A program made the position numbers and the translations under genes. DNA of 12,310 bases. It comes from Actinomycetes bacterium. Its GTDB lineage: Bacteria > Actinomycetota > Acidimicrobiia > Spongiisociales > UBA5794. Below, piece after piece: positions 6,511 to 12,310 of the stretch; within the stretch, counting starts at the first letter, position 1, and each line of letters begins with the position of its first letter. Location: positions 1 to 12,310 of the forward strand of contig JAJRYI010000197.1 of assembly GCA_024275815.1 (NCBI GenBank), written 5' to 3'. A model generated the notes under the pieces. That model worked only from the letters and a program-made list of their open reading frames with translations, was not told the DNA's origin and did no database searches.

Positions 6511-7271
6511 GCGACACCTGGATCCGATACGACGTCACCCGAGACGGGGCCGTCCACACGATCACGCTCGACAAGGCGCCGGGGAACGTCATCGACATCG
6601 CCCTGTGCGAACAACTCCGGCCCGCCATCGCTGATGCAGCGGCATCCCCCAGGGGCAAGGTCCTCGTCCTGCGGGGAGCGGGCAAGCACTTCTCGTTCGG
6701 CGCCAGTGTCGAAGAACATCTCCGCGAGACGGCACCGGCCATGTTGGGTGCCCTCGGCGGCGTCATTCGCGACCTCATCGGGTTCCCCTACCCCACGGTT
6801 GTTGGAGTGCAGGGGAGCTGCCTCGGTGGCGGCCTCGAGCTCGTGCTCGCGTGCGGCATCGTCATCGCCGAGGAGTCTGCGACGCTTGCAAGCCCCGAGA
6901 TACAACTCGGGGTCCTTCCCCCCGCTGCCACGGCGCTACTTGCAGGCCGGGCAGCCGAGGATGTCCTCCTCACGGGACGGAGCTTCACCGCCGCTGAGGC
7001 CAGGGACATCGGCATCGTCAACGTCCTCGCACCATCAGGAGAGCTCGGCACCACCGTCGAGGGGTTCGTCGAGAAGCACTTCGTACCGAGGTCACCGCTC
7101 TCGCTGCGCCTCGCAACCAAAGCGGTACGCGATCTCACCCGTGGTGAACTCGTTCGCCGTCTAGAGGAAGCCGAGCGCATCTATCTCGAAGAGCTTCTTC
7201 CCACACACGACGGCGTCGAGGGGATCCAGGCGTTCCTCGACAAGCGCCCACCGGAGTGGAAGAACGCCTGA
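6507..7271 (+). CDS. dch: Cyclohexa-1,5-diene-1-carbonyl-CoA hydratase
   Basis: The 254-residue crotonase-fold protein has the characteristic dienoyl-CoA hydratase block HFSFGASVEEHL (61-72). A CLGGGLELVLACG segment (105-117), PEIQLGV (130-136) and a C-terminal THDGVEGIQAFLDKRPP complete the family pattern. Ordinary enoyl-CoA hydratases lack the FSFGASVEEHL form. It should add water 1,4 to cyclohexa-1,5-diene-1-carbonyl-CoA, the reductase product, giving 6-hydroxycyclohex-1-ene-1-carbonyl-CoA for Had. It is the last gene of the plus-strand operon, with a 4-bp overlap with oah. The convergent reductase operon ends only 15 bp away. Confidence 0.93.
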   Translation: MSDTWIRYDVTRDGAVHTITLDKAPGNVIDIALCEQLRPAIADAAASPRGKVLVLRGAGKHFSFGASVEEHLRETAPAMLGALGGVIRDLIGFPYPTVVGVQGSCLGGGLELVLACGIVIAEESATLASPEIQLGVLPPAATALLAGRAAEDVLLTGRSFTAAEARDIGIVNVLAPSGELGTTVEGFVEKHFVPRSPLSLRLATKAVRDLTRGELVRRLEEAERIYLEELLPTHDGVEGIQAFLDKRPPEWKNA

Positions 7272-7286
7272 GACGAGCGACGCCTG

Positions 7287-7568
7287 TCACGCCGTCGCCT
7301 GTGTGGCCTTCTTCCGGGTGAAGATGGCCACGTACGCAGAACACGCCGTGACCGCACACGTCGTGCACGCCTCCCCGAAGCTGTCGGGGTCGAGCGGCGT
7401 CGTCGTCGTTTCGAAGCCGAGGGTCCCATAGAGCTCCTCGAGTTCACCGATCCGTTGCGGGTCGGTCACCGTGCGTTGCTCCCACCCCTCTGCTTCGAGA
7501 GTGGGAGCCTTCAACACCTGCACGCCGCTCGAGCAGTAGATCGGCTCGGAGCCACCTGCCGGGTTCAC
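7287..7568 (-). CDS. Small Cys-cluster protein of unknown function, last gene of the reductase operon
   Basis: This 93-residue protein is not one I can name. It has a basic/acidic N-terminal half (GWEQRTVTDPQRIGELEELY, 28-47), a short GFETTTTPLDPDSFGEA stretch, then a cysteine motif C68-x2-C71-x4-C76 followed by YVAIFTRKK. A fourth Cys is at 12. It has no signal peptide or membrane segment. The CxxCx4C cluster suggests binding of zinc or an iron-sulfur cluster, but it is too short for a conventional 2[4Fe-4S] ferredoxin and lacks CxxCxxCxxxC. The GTG start overlaps the stop of the upstream ATPase gene (GTGA, 4 bp) and is preceded by AGGAG at 7576-7580, so it looks translated and coupled to the reductase. 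It could be a maturation, electron-transfer or regulatory partner, and this is inference. Confidence 0.72.
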   Translation of the reverse strand: MNPAGGSEPIYCSSGVQVLKAPTLEAEGWEQRTVTDPQRIGELEELYGTLGFETTTTPLDPDSFGEACTTCAVTACSAYVAIFTRKKATQATA

Positions 7569-8398
7569 ACTGTCACTCCTGCCCCCGCCGGAACAGCACC
7601 AGCCTCGGCGAGTTTCTCGAGCCTGCGACGTCCGAGGATCGCACATCCGAGAGCGAGAACGTACTGAACCATTTCGGGATCGGGAACGTTGACCTCTGCC
7701 TCGAGCAGGTCACTGACCGTCTTGCCCATCGTTTCGAACCGCAAGATCCCGCCGATGAGCGTGTACTCGGGTTCAGCCCTGACCCGCTTCATCAACTGTA
7801 CGGAACGTCCGGTGAGCGACTCGATGGCTCCCTGCATGATGTCTGCCGGTGCCGTGCCGAGCGAGAGATGGTTGATCACCTCGGACTCGGCGAACACGGC
7901 ACACACACCAGAGATCGGGACGGGTTGCTTCGACGTCGACATCAGCACCGAGATCTCCTCGACGCTGTACCCCATGTAGCGGGCGGTCTTTTCGAGGAAC
8001 GCTCCGGTACCGGCTGCGCACTTGTCGTTGAGACGGAACGAGAGCACCTTGGCGTGCTCGTCGATACGGCTCACCTTCATCGTCTGTCCGCCGATGTCGA
8101 GGATCGATCGGGTTCCGGGGAACAGGAAGGAAGCGCCCCTTGCACTTGCCGTCAGGTCCGTCACCTGCATGTCCTTGAAGTCGACCTGGTGGCGACCGGG
8201 GCCGGTTGCGATCACGTACGCGATGTCGTCGGCCGACAAACCCGCATCCGCGAGCGCCTCGTCGTAAACCGCACGGGCGACTTCCGTGAGACGGAAGCCG
8301 GTCGGCAGCATCGCCCTACCGATGATCTCGCCTTCTTCGGTCTGGATCATCGCCTTGGAGTAGGTCGACCCGATGTCGACGCCTGCTGTGATGATCAC
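7565..8398 (-). CDS. Class I benzoyl-CoA reductase ATPase subunit (BzdQ/BcrA-D-like)
   Basis: This 277-residue ASKHA-fold ATPase belongs to the BcrA/BcrD/HgdC activase family. Seen are phosphate-1 GVDIGSTYSKA (6-16), TGPGRHQVDF (65-74), phosphate-2 DIGGQTMK (101-108), NDKCAAGTGAFL (124-135) and GVCAVFAESEVI (165-175). C127 and C166 are the cysteines that in this family hold a [4Fe-4S] cluster bridging two ATPase subunits. Compared with its neighbour it has GGQT in place of GGQD, and GGILRFET where the adenosine loop normally reads GGV.xN, so its nucleotide site is divergent. The GTG start overlaps the upstream stop by 4 bp and follows a perfect GGAGGTGA. With its sister it should couple ATP hydrolysis to electron transfer into the BcrB/BcrC-like module. 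Position fourth in the order N-O-P-Q suggests BzdQ. Confidence 0.88.
   Translation of the reverse strand: MIITAGVDIGSTYSKAMIQTEEGEIIGRAMLPTGFRLTEVARAVYDEALADAGLSADDIAYVIATGPGRHQVDFKDMQVTDLTASARGASFLFPGTRSILDIGGQTMKVSRIDEHAKVLSFRLNDKCAAGTGAFLEKTARYMGYSVEEISVLMSTSKQPVPISGVCAVFAESEVINHLSLGTAPADIMQGAIESLTGRSVQLMKRVRAEPEYTLIGGILRFETMGKTVSDLLEAEVNVPDPEMVQYVLALGCAILGRRRLEKLAEAGAVPAGAGVTV
7576..7580 (-). promoter_or_regulatory. Shine-Dalgarno for the small Cys-cluster gene
   Basis: AGGAG on the minus strand lies 7 nt before the GTG at 7568, inside the final codons of the ATPase gene. It supports a start at the 4-bp overlap over the further upstream open frame. Confidence 0.6.
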
Positions 8399-9216
8399 GA
8401 TGTCACCTCCGCTGCACTCGCTACCGGGGCTCGGCCCGCCAGGACGTGGTCGAGGGCGAACAGTGCCGCACCGAGAGCGCCCATGTAATGGCAGTCCTCG
8501 CTGATGTTGAGGGGTTTCTCGAGTCGCTCCTCGAGCGCCTTGACCATCCCGATGTTCCGTGAGACTCCCCCGGTGAAGGTGATCTCGTCGTTGATCCCGA
8601 CCCGGCGCATGAGCCCTGCCGAGCGTGAGGCGATCGACTTGTGGACACCCCACAAGATGTCCTCGATCTTTTTGCCCTTCCCCAACCACGCAAGAACCTC
8701 GGACTCAGCGAACACGGTGCACGTCGTGGAGATCTTGATGGGCTTCGTGCTCTTGAGCGACACAGCACCAAGGTCGTCGAGGGGGATGTCGAGCGCAGCG
8801 GCAGCGGCACCGAGGAAGCGTCCGGTCCCTGCTGCACACTTGTCGTTCATGCAGAAGTCGACGATCTCGCCTTCGGCGCTGACCGAGATGGCCTTCGTGT
8901 CCTGCCCGCCCATGTCGACGACCGTTCTCGTGTTCGGGAACAGGTGCACGGCGCCCCTGCCGTGACAGCTGATCTCGGTGACCTGTGTGTTGCCGAACGT
9001 CACGCGGTACCGCCCATATCCGGTACCAACGACGTACTCGACCTCTTCCTCATCGATGTTCTGACTGGCAAGCGCCTCGAGGAACGACTGCTCGGCCGCC
9101 TGGATGACGTTGGCACCGGTGTCGATCAACGCCCGACCAACGATGTCGCCTTTCTCGTCGACGATGACTGCTTTCGTTTGGGTGGAGCCGACATCGACTC
9201 CCGCTGCGTAGGCCAC
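8395..9216 (-). CDS. Class I benzoyl-CoA reductase ATPase subunit (BzdP/HgdC-like activase)
   Basis: This 273-residue ASKHA ATPase has a complete motif set: GVDVGSTQTKAVIVD (6-20), VGTGYGRYRVTFG (63-75), DMGGQDTKAI (101-110), NDKCAAGTGRFL (124-135), TTCTVFAESEVL (165-175), TGGVSRNIGM (215-224) and GALGAAL (246-252). C127 and C166 are the expected ligands of the inter-subunit [4Fe-4S] cluster. It is close in form to HgdC, the activator of 2-hydroxyglutaryl-CoA dehydratase, but sits inside a reductase operon next to a second ATPase, as in BCR. GTG 9216 is preferred over GTG 9225: it follows GAGGTGA with 5 nt spacing, and its N-terminus aligns residue for residue with the sister subunit. Thauera BcrA is, from memory, about 430 residues, so two small ATPases fit the Azoarcus bzd type better. 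Confidence 0.9.
   Translation of the reverse strand: MAYAAGVDVGSTQTKAVIVDEKGDIVGRALIDTGANVIQAAEQSFLEALASQNIDEEEVEYVVGTGYGRYRVTFGNTQVTEISCHGRGAVHLFPNTRTVVDMGGQDTKAISVSAEGEIVDFCMNDKCAAGTGRFLGAAAAALDIPLDDLGAVSLKSTKPIKISTTCTVFAESEVLAWLGKGKKIEDILWGVHKSIASRSAGLMRRVGINDEITFTGGVSRNIGMVKALEERLEKPLNISEDCHYMGALGAALFALDHVLAGRAPVASAAEVTS
8403..8410 (-). promoter_or_regulatory. Consensus Shine-Dalgarno for the BzdQ-like gene
   Basis: GGAGGTGA on the minus strand matches the anti-SD over eight bases and lies 4 nt ahead of GTG 8398. It fixes the start at the GTGA overlap and rules out the longer open frame that runs back into the upstream ATPase gene. Confidence 0.75.
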
Positions 9217-9221
9217 TGCGA

Positions 9222-9228
9222 TCACCTC
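9222..9228 (-). promoter_or_regulatory. Shine-Dalgarno deciding the BzdP-like start
   Basis: GAGGTGA on the minus strand overlaps the bcrB-like stop codon and lies 5 nt before GTG 9216. The alternative GTG 9225 falls inside this element and would rely on a weaker AAAGGA at 9230-9235. Confidence 0.55.
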
Positions 9229-10531
9229 ATCCTTTCTCGCCGGCGGCGGCTTGCTTGTGGCGGGACTCGAGACCTTCGAAGAAAGCGTCGATCCGGTTCT
9301 TCATCTGCGCTTCTGAGACGACACGACGATCCATCATGTCCGACTCGATGAACAGGCTCGGGATGCCGAGCTCGTCCGTCATGTGCTTGCGACCATCGGC
9401 AAGGCCCGTCGAGACCGTCCGACAGCTCTTGATCGGGTGGTAGATGATCCCGTCGACGTCGAACTCCTCCGCCATGTCTTTGAGGGCCACGTTCTGGTGG
9501 AACATCGAGTCCATCGCGTCGCGCACCGAGATGAGTGTTCCCTCAGCGAGGCTGGCGATCGGATCGGCGAGGTCGTACTCGAACCCGCGGTTCGTCCCTC
9601 CAGAAGCGAACCAGAGATAGGTCGAGTTGACGAACGTCCCACCCCAGTCGGTGAACAGTTCGTTGAACCGCCGGAAGATCGGGTAGCAGGGAACACCGAC
9701 GAACAAGAGACGGTACTTCTCCTCGATGGTCTGGCCGATGCCGTGAGCAGCCTTGTACTCCATCTCCTCGACGAGCCGTTCGAAGTACCTCGCACCCTCT
9801 TCGGTGCCACGGAAACCGTTGGCAACACCGAGGAAGATGGTGCCGTCCGTGAGGGCGTTGAACAGTGACGGTTTCGAGTTGTTGAGTTCGAGGATCCGCT
9901 TCCAGGAGCGACTCATCGTGTTGGCGTGCGTGAGGACCTCGCGGAACTTGTCGATGTCGAACTTCTTACCGGTCACCTCTTCACACACCGTGATCAGCTC
10001 ACGAAGCTGCACCTCGATGTACTTTCGGTCGGCCTCGAAGTCGGAGCTCCCCGGCCACGTCTGGCATCCGTCCTGGCGTGTACCGGGGATGTCGATCGTG
10101 AACACCGGTGTCTTGTACATGCGTTCCCAGATCTCGGCCCACTTGATGTAGGTGTTGCAAGCGTTGGTGAGAACCGTGAGGCTCGGTGGCGGGATCTTGG
10201 CCATCGGGTGTTGACCGCCCTGGAGCTGGGTCCCGACGTCGGCCTTGACGTACCCGCAGATGTCGGGTGAGTAGCCGTAACTCTCTGCGACCTCGAGGTA
10301 CTCGTGGGCAACGTGACGCACAGCAGTCTGGAGGGAGTTGATCTCCGGGAAGACGACCGGGAGATCGAAGGACTTGAGGATCTCGTTGATACTTCCCATG
10401 ACGAACACGTAGGCCGACTGGCCTCCGGTGTTGGCGGTGTGGTCGAGTTCGGTGAACCAGTCCCTGAACAGGGCGGCACCCTCCCGTGTTCCGCGTCCGA
10501 CGATGTCCTCTGTGATATCGAGTGTGGTCAT
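9227..10531 (-). CDS. bcrB: Class I benzoyl-CoA reductase catalytic subunit, BcrB/BzdO-like
   Basis: The 434-residue protein belongs to the HgdA/HgdB-BcrB/BcrC family. The N-terminal part includes ELDHTANTGGQSAYVFVMGS and LPVVFPEINSLQTAVR. Conserved cysteines are C92 (DICGYVK), C125 (NACNTY), C282 (GVPCYPIF) and C370 (HPIKSCR); three of these probably hold the active-site [4Fe-4S] cluster. The family forms a heterodimer with BcrC/BzdN that takes the aromatic thioester and receives single electrons from the ATPase module, reducing the ring to the 1,5-diene. The start is ATG 10531, with GGGAGG at 10537-10542 and 5 nt spacing. A GTG two codons upstream would overlap that site. It lies 28 bp after bcrC and 10 bp before the ATPase start. 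HgdA-like dehydratase is the alternative, but the Had/Oah/Dch context argues for BCR. Confidence 0.9.
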   Translation of the reverse strand: MTTLDITEDIVGRGTREGAALFRDWFTELDHTANTGGQSAYVFVMGSINEILKSFDLPVVFPEINSLQTAVRHVAHEYLEVAESYGYSPDICGYVKADVGTQLQGGQHPMAKIPPPSLTVLTNACNTYIKWAEIWERMYKTPVFTIDIPGTRQDGCQTWPGSSDFEADRKYIEVQLRELITVCEEVTGKKFDIDKFREVLTHANTMSRSWKRILELNNSKPSLFNALTDGTIFLGVANGFRGTEEGARYFERLVEEMEYKAAHGIGQTIEEKYRLLFVGVPCYPIFRRFNELFTDWGGTFVNSTYLWFASGGTNRGFEYDLADPIASLAEGTLISVRDAMDSMFHQNVALKDMAEEFDVDGIIYHPIKSCRTVSTGLADGRKHMTDELGIPSLFIESDMMDRRVVSEAQMKNRIDAFFEGLESRHKQAAAGEKG

Positions 10532-10559
10532 GTGCACCTCCCGGGGATCGTGATGTCTG

Positions 10560-11735
10560 TCATGCGAAGAGCAGGTGCTCGACGAACGTGGCGACTTGCA
10601 GTTCGAGCTGGTCGAAGGAGCTCATGTTCTCTTCGAACTCGCTGAGGAAGTACGAGATGCCCTCATCATCGAGCGCATGTGTGTAGGTGACCTGCTCCTC
10701 GAGGCCGGGTTCACACATCTTGGCTGCCGCGAGGATCGCTGCGTCTGCCCTCGACTCACGGATGCGGGTGAGGAGCATGTCCTCCTTCGGCTTGCGTGTG
10801 TCGTGCTGGACGGGGCTGTACGACGAGTGCTCTATGTAGGAGTACGCGAGGTTCTCGAGGGGGTCTCCGTCGGCAGCTACGTCTGTGGTGAGCCAACGCA
10901 GCCCGATCATGAAATCGTCGTCGACGACGTAGACCGTGCGACCCAGCATCCGGATGAGGTCGAAGGGGGGCTGTTCGCAGAACCCTCCCTCGAAGACGAC
11001 CCGGATGCGATCTTCCGGCTTGATCGTCCGTTCCTTGATCAAGGGGAGCAACGTCGAGAGTAACTCGTTGTGCTCCTCGCGGGGGATCATCCCTGCAAGG
11101 GTGACGAGCGCATAGGCGTCCTCGGCTGCGATGAGCCATGGTGTCTCCCGCTTGATGTCGTAGAGCTCACGCATGAGTCGACGGTTCTCGTTGAAGACCT
11201 CGATCGAGTTGCGCAGGGCTTCATCGGTGACCTCGACCCCGGATACCTCTTCGGCCACCCGGCGGATGCGATCGTACTCGTGGCGGAGGTACTCGACACT
11301 CCCCGATGAGTTCGGGTTCTGTGGGAGGTAGAGGATCTGGCTCGGGTAGTCGACGTTGCGACCCCAGATGGCCGCGAGGTTCCGCGCAGCATCACAGATC
11401 GGATGCGAGATGAAGAGCTCCATCTCGACCTGGTTCGACAGCGCCATCTCGAGAGATGTCTTGAGGATGGAACACAGATAGGAGCCGAAGTGCGAGTCGG
11501 CCTGGTTCGGCTCCATCGGAGCACCACGAACCTTGAACGGGAGCATGCCTGCGGCGTGAATGATCTCCTCAGGGAAGTAGACCTGGAAGTGTCCGGCGAC
11601 CTTGCCTCCGGCGTCTCTCCATCGTTGCACGGTCTCGAAGTCCGGAGACTCGACCATGTCTCGACATTCGAGGAGCGCGTCGTCGAGCGACTTGTTCCTC
11701 CACTCGTCGAACGTCCTCGTGGCCGTCATCGTCAT
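10560..11735 (-). CDS. bcrC: Class I benzoyl-CoA reductase catalytic subunit, BcrC/BzdN-like
   Basis: This 391-residue member of the BcrC/HgdB family has HAAGMLPFKVRG (60-71), ADSHFGSYLCSILK (79-92), HPICDAARNL (111-120), LYLPQNP (135-141), VVFEGGFCEQPP (246-257) and AAKMCEPG (337-344). Candidate cluster ligands are C88, C114 and C341, with C253 also conserved in appearance. It pairs with BcrB to form the ring-reducing module. ATG 11735 follows GGGAGG by 6 nt and overlaps the stop of the TetR gene by 4 bp (ATGA), so regulator and reductase are translationally coupled. It is the first structural gene of the minus operon, matching the bcrCBAD and bzdNOPQ order. Substituted benzoyl-CoA substrates cannot be excluded. 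Confidence 0.9.
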   Translation of the reverse strand: MTMTATRTFDEWRNKSLDDALLECRDMVESPDFETVQRWRDAGGKVAGHFQVYFPEEIIHAAGMLPFKVRGAPMEPNQADSHFGSYLCSILKTSLEMALSNQVEMELFISHPICDAARNLAAIWGRNVDYPSQILYLPQNPNSSGSVEYLRHEYDRIRRVAEEVSGVEVTDEALRNSIEVFNENRRLMRELYDIKRETPWLIAAEDAYALVTLAGMIPREEHNELLSTLLPLIKERTIKPEDRIRVVFEGGFCEQPPFDLIRMLGRTVYVVDDDFMIGLRWLTTDVAADGDPLENLAYSYIEHSSYSPVQHDTRKPKEDMLLTRIRESRADAAILAAAKMCEPGLEEQVTYTHALDDEGISYFLSEFEENMSSFDQLELQVATFVEHLLFA

Positions 11736-12310
11736 TGCGTCCCTCCCATGGGTCGAGTTGCTGCACCGTCGAAAAACAGATCCACCACGTGCCCGAGTCG
11801 GGCCTCCGTGGTTCCATAGACGTGGTCGGCGTAGTCACCGATCACGACCTCCACCAGAGCAACGAAGGACCAGGAGAGGATCCGGGCGTCTCCCGGAGCG
11901 AGTTCGCCGTCGTGAATCCCATCCTCGATGATCTCTTCTACCCGCTCGGGCAGCGCCCGCTGATACGCGCGAACGAGACGATCCCGTTCCTCGCCACAGA
12001 AGACGTTGATGTCGCGTCGAACGAGTCTTGTGAGCTCCCGTTCTTCATAGGACAGTTCGAGGAAGTCTCTCGTCAGGCGTTCGAGACGATCGCGACAGGT
12101 TCCCTCCGATGCCACAGCCTTGTCGAACAGAACACGCTTGCGCTCGAGATCGTCGAGCATCATCGTGACGTAGAGCTGTTCCTTGCTCGCAAAGTGGTGG
12201 TAGAGGCCGCCCTTGGTCACGTCGGCTGTGGTGGCGATCATGTCCGTGGTGACGTCTGCGTAGTTGCTCGCAACGAACAGCTTCCTGGCTGCGGCGATGA
12301 TCCTGGCCGC
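11732..12310 (-). CDS. TetR-family transcriptional regulator (5' end outside window)
   Basis: At least 192 residues are present, and the reading frame is open to the window edge, so the true start is beyond 12310. The N-terminal part reads AARKLFVASNY then MIATTADVTKGGLYHHFASKEQLY, the standard TetR helix-turn-helix. The internal ATG at 12241 would remove half of it and is not the start. The remaining 150 or so residues form an all-helical ligand-binding domain ending in VVDLFFDGAATRP. It overlaps bcrC by 4 bp and so is made with the reductase it probably controls. Known precedent is MbdR, a TetR protein in Azoarcus that responds to 3-methylbenzoyl-CoA. An acyl-CoA effector and autoregulation are plausible here but inferred. 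Its operator might be the 16-bp dyads at 1335-1350 and 1558-1573. Confidence 0.9.
   Translation of the reverse strand, partial: AARIIAAARKLFVASNYADVTTDMIATTADVTKGGLYHHFASKEQLYVTMMLDDLERKRVLFDKAVASEGTCRDRLERLTRDFLELSYEERELTRLVRRDINVFCGEERDRLVRAYQRALPERVEEIIEDGIHDGELAPGDARILSWSFVALVEVVIGDYADHVYGTTEARLGHVVDLFFDGAATRPMGGTQ

Noticed and set aside
7277..7298. GCGACG / CGTCGC hairpin at the convergent junction as a terminator
   Set aside because: The 6-bp stem has a 10-nt loop, overlaps the coding end of the small gene, and has no T-run on either strand.
9227..11735. 2-hydroxyacyl-CoA dehydratase (HgdAB-type) instead of benzoyl-CoA reductase
   Set aside because: The family is shared, but two different ATPase subunits in the operon and the neighbouring had, oah and dch genes indicate a dearomatising reductase.

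Overview
The window is a compact, GC-rich accessory-metabolism locus from a bacterium. Six of the twelve genes with a visible start begin with GTG, Shine-Dalgarno sites are strong, and most genes overlap or abut. This suggests a high-GC lineage. Actinomycetota is my first guess and a proteobacterium is not excluded, because no rRNA or other phylogenetic marker is present. The main content is an anaerobic benzoyl-CoA (aromatic ring reduction) pathway.

Layout. (1) 45-1310, minus: a LeuA-type Claisen-condensing enzyme without the C-terminal regulatory domain. (2) 1311-1617: a divergent control region. It holds a 17-bp sequence present twice in exact inverted orientation, 205 bp apart, one copy near each divergent gene start, plus two smaller dyads between them. 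(3) 1618-7271, plus: a six-gene operon encoding a DUF35 Zn-ribbon/OB-fold partner, an SCP-x-like thiolase, a PrpF-family isomerase, 6-hydroxycyclohex-1-ene-1-carbonyl-CoA dehydrogenase (had), 6-oxocyclohex-1-ene-1-carbonyl-CoA hydrolase (oah/bamA) and cyclohexa-1,5-diene-1-carbonyl-CoA hydratase (dch). (4) 12310-7287, minus: a convergent operon encoding a TetR regulator (5' end outside the window), the BcrC/BzdN-like and BcrB/BzdO-like catalytic subunits of class I ATP-dependent benzoyl-CoA reductase, its two ASKHA-ATPase subunits, and an unrecognised 93-residue cysteine-cluster protein. The two operons converge with a 15-bp gap.

How the genes work together. The reductase would use ATP and low-potential electrons to turn benzoyl-CoA into cyclohexa-1,5-diene-1-carbonyl-CoA. 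Dch hydrates it, Had oxidises the 6-hydroxyl to a ketone, and Oah opens the ring to 3-hydroxypimelyl-CoA. After one further dehydrogenase (not in the window), the thiolase/DUF35 pair could split 3-oxopimelyl-CoA. This gene pair also resembles BbsA/BbsB of toluene catabolism, so another 3-oxoacyl-CoA is possible. The LeuA-like synthase and the PrpF-like isomerase are not part of the known benzoyl-CoA route and are the main functional puzzle. No ferredoxin, ferredoxin reductase, aryl-CoA ligase or 3-hydroxypimelyl-CoA dehydrogenase is seen here, and they presumably lie outside the window.

The most interesting items are the small Cys-rich protein coupled to the reductase operon, the LeuA-like/PrpF-like additions, the duplicated inverted operator-like site, and the asymmetric pair of small ATPase subunits, whose size pattern looks Azoarcus (bzdNOPQ)-like rather than Thauera (bcrCBAD)-like.
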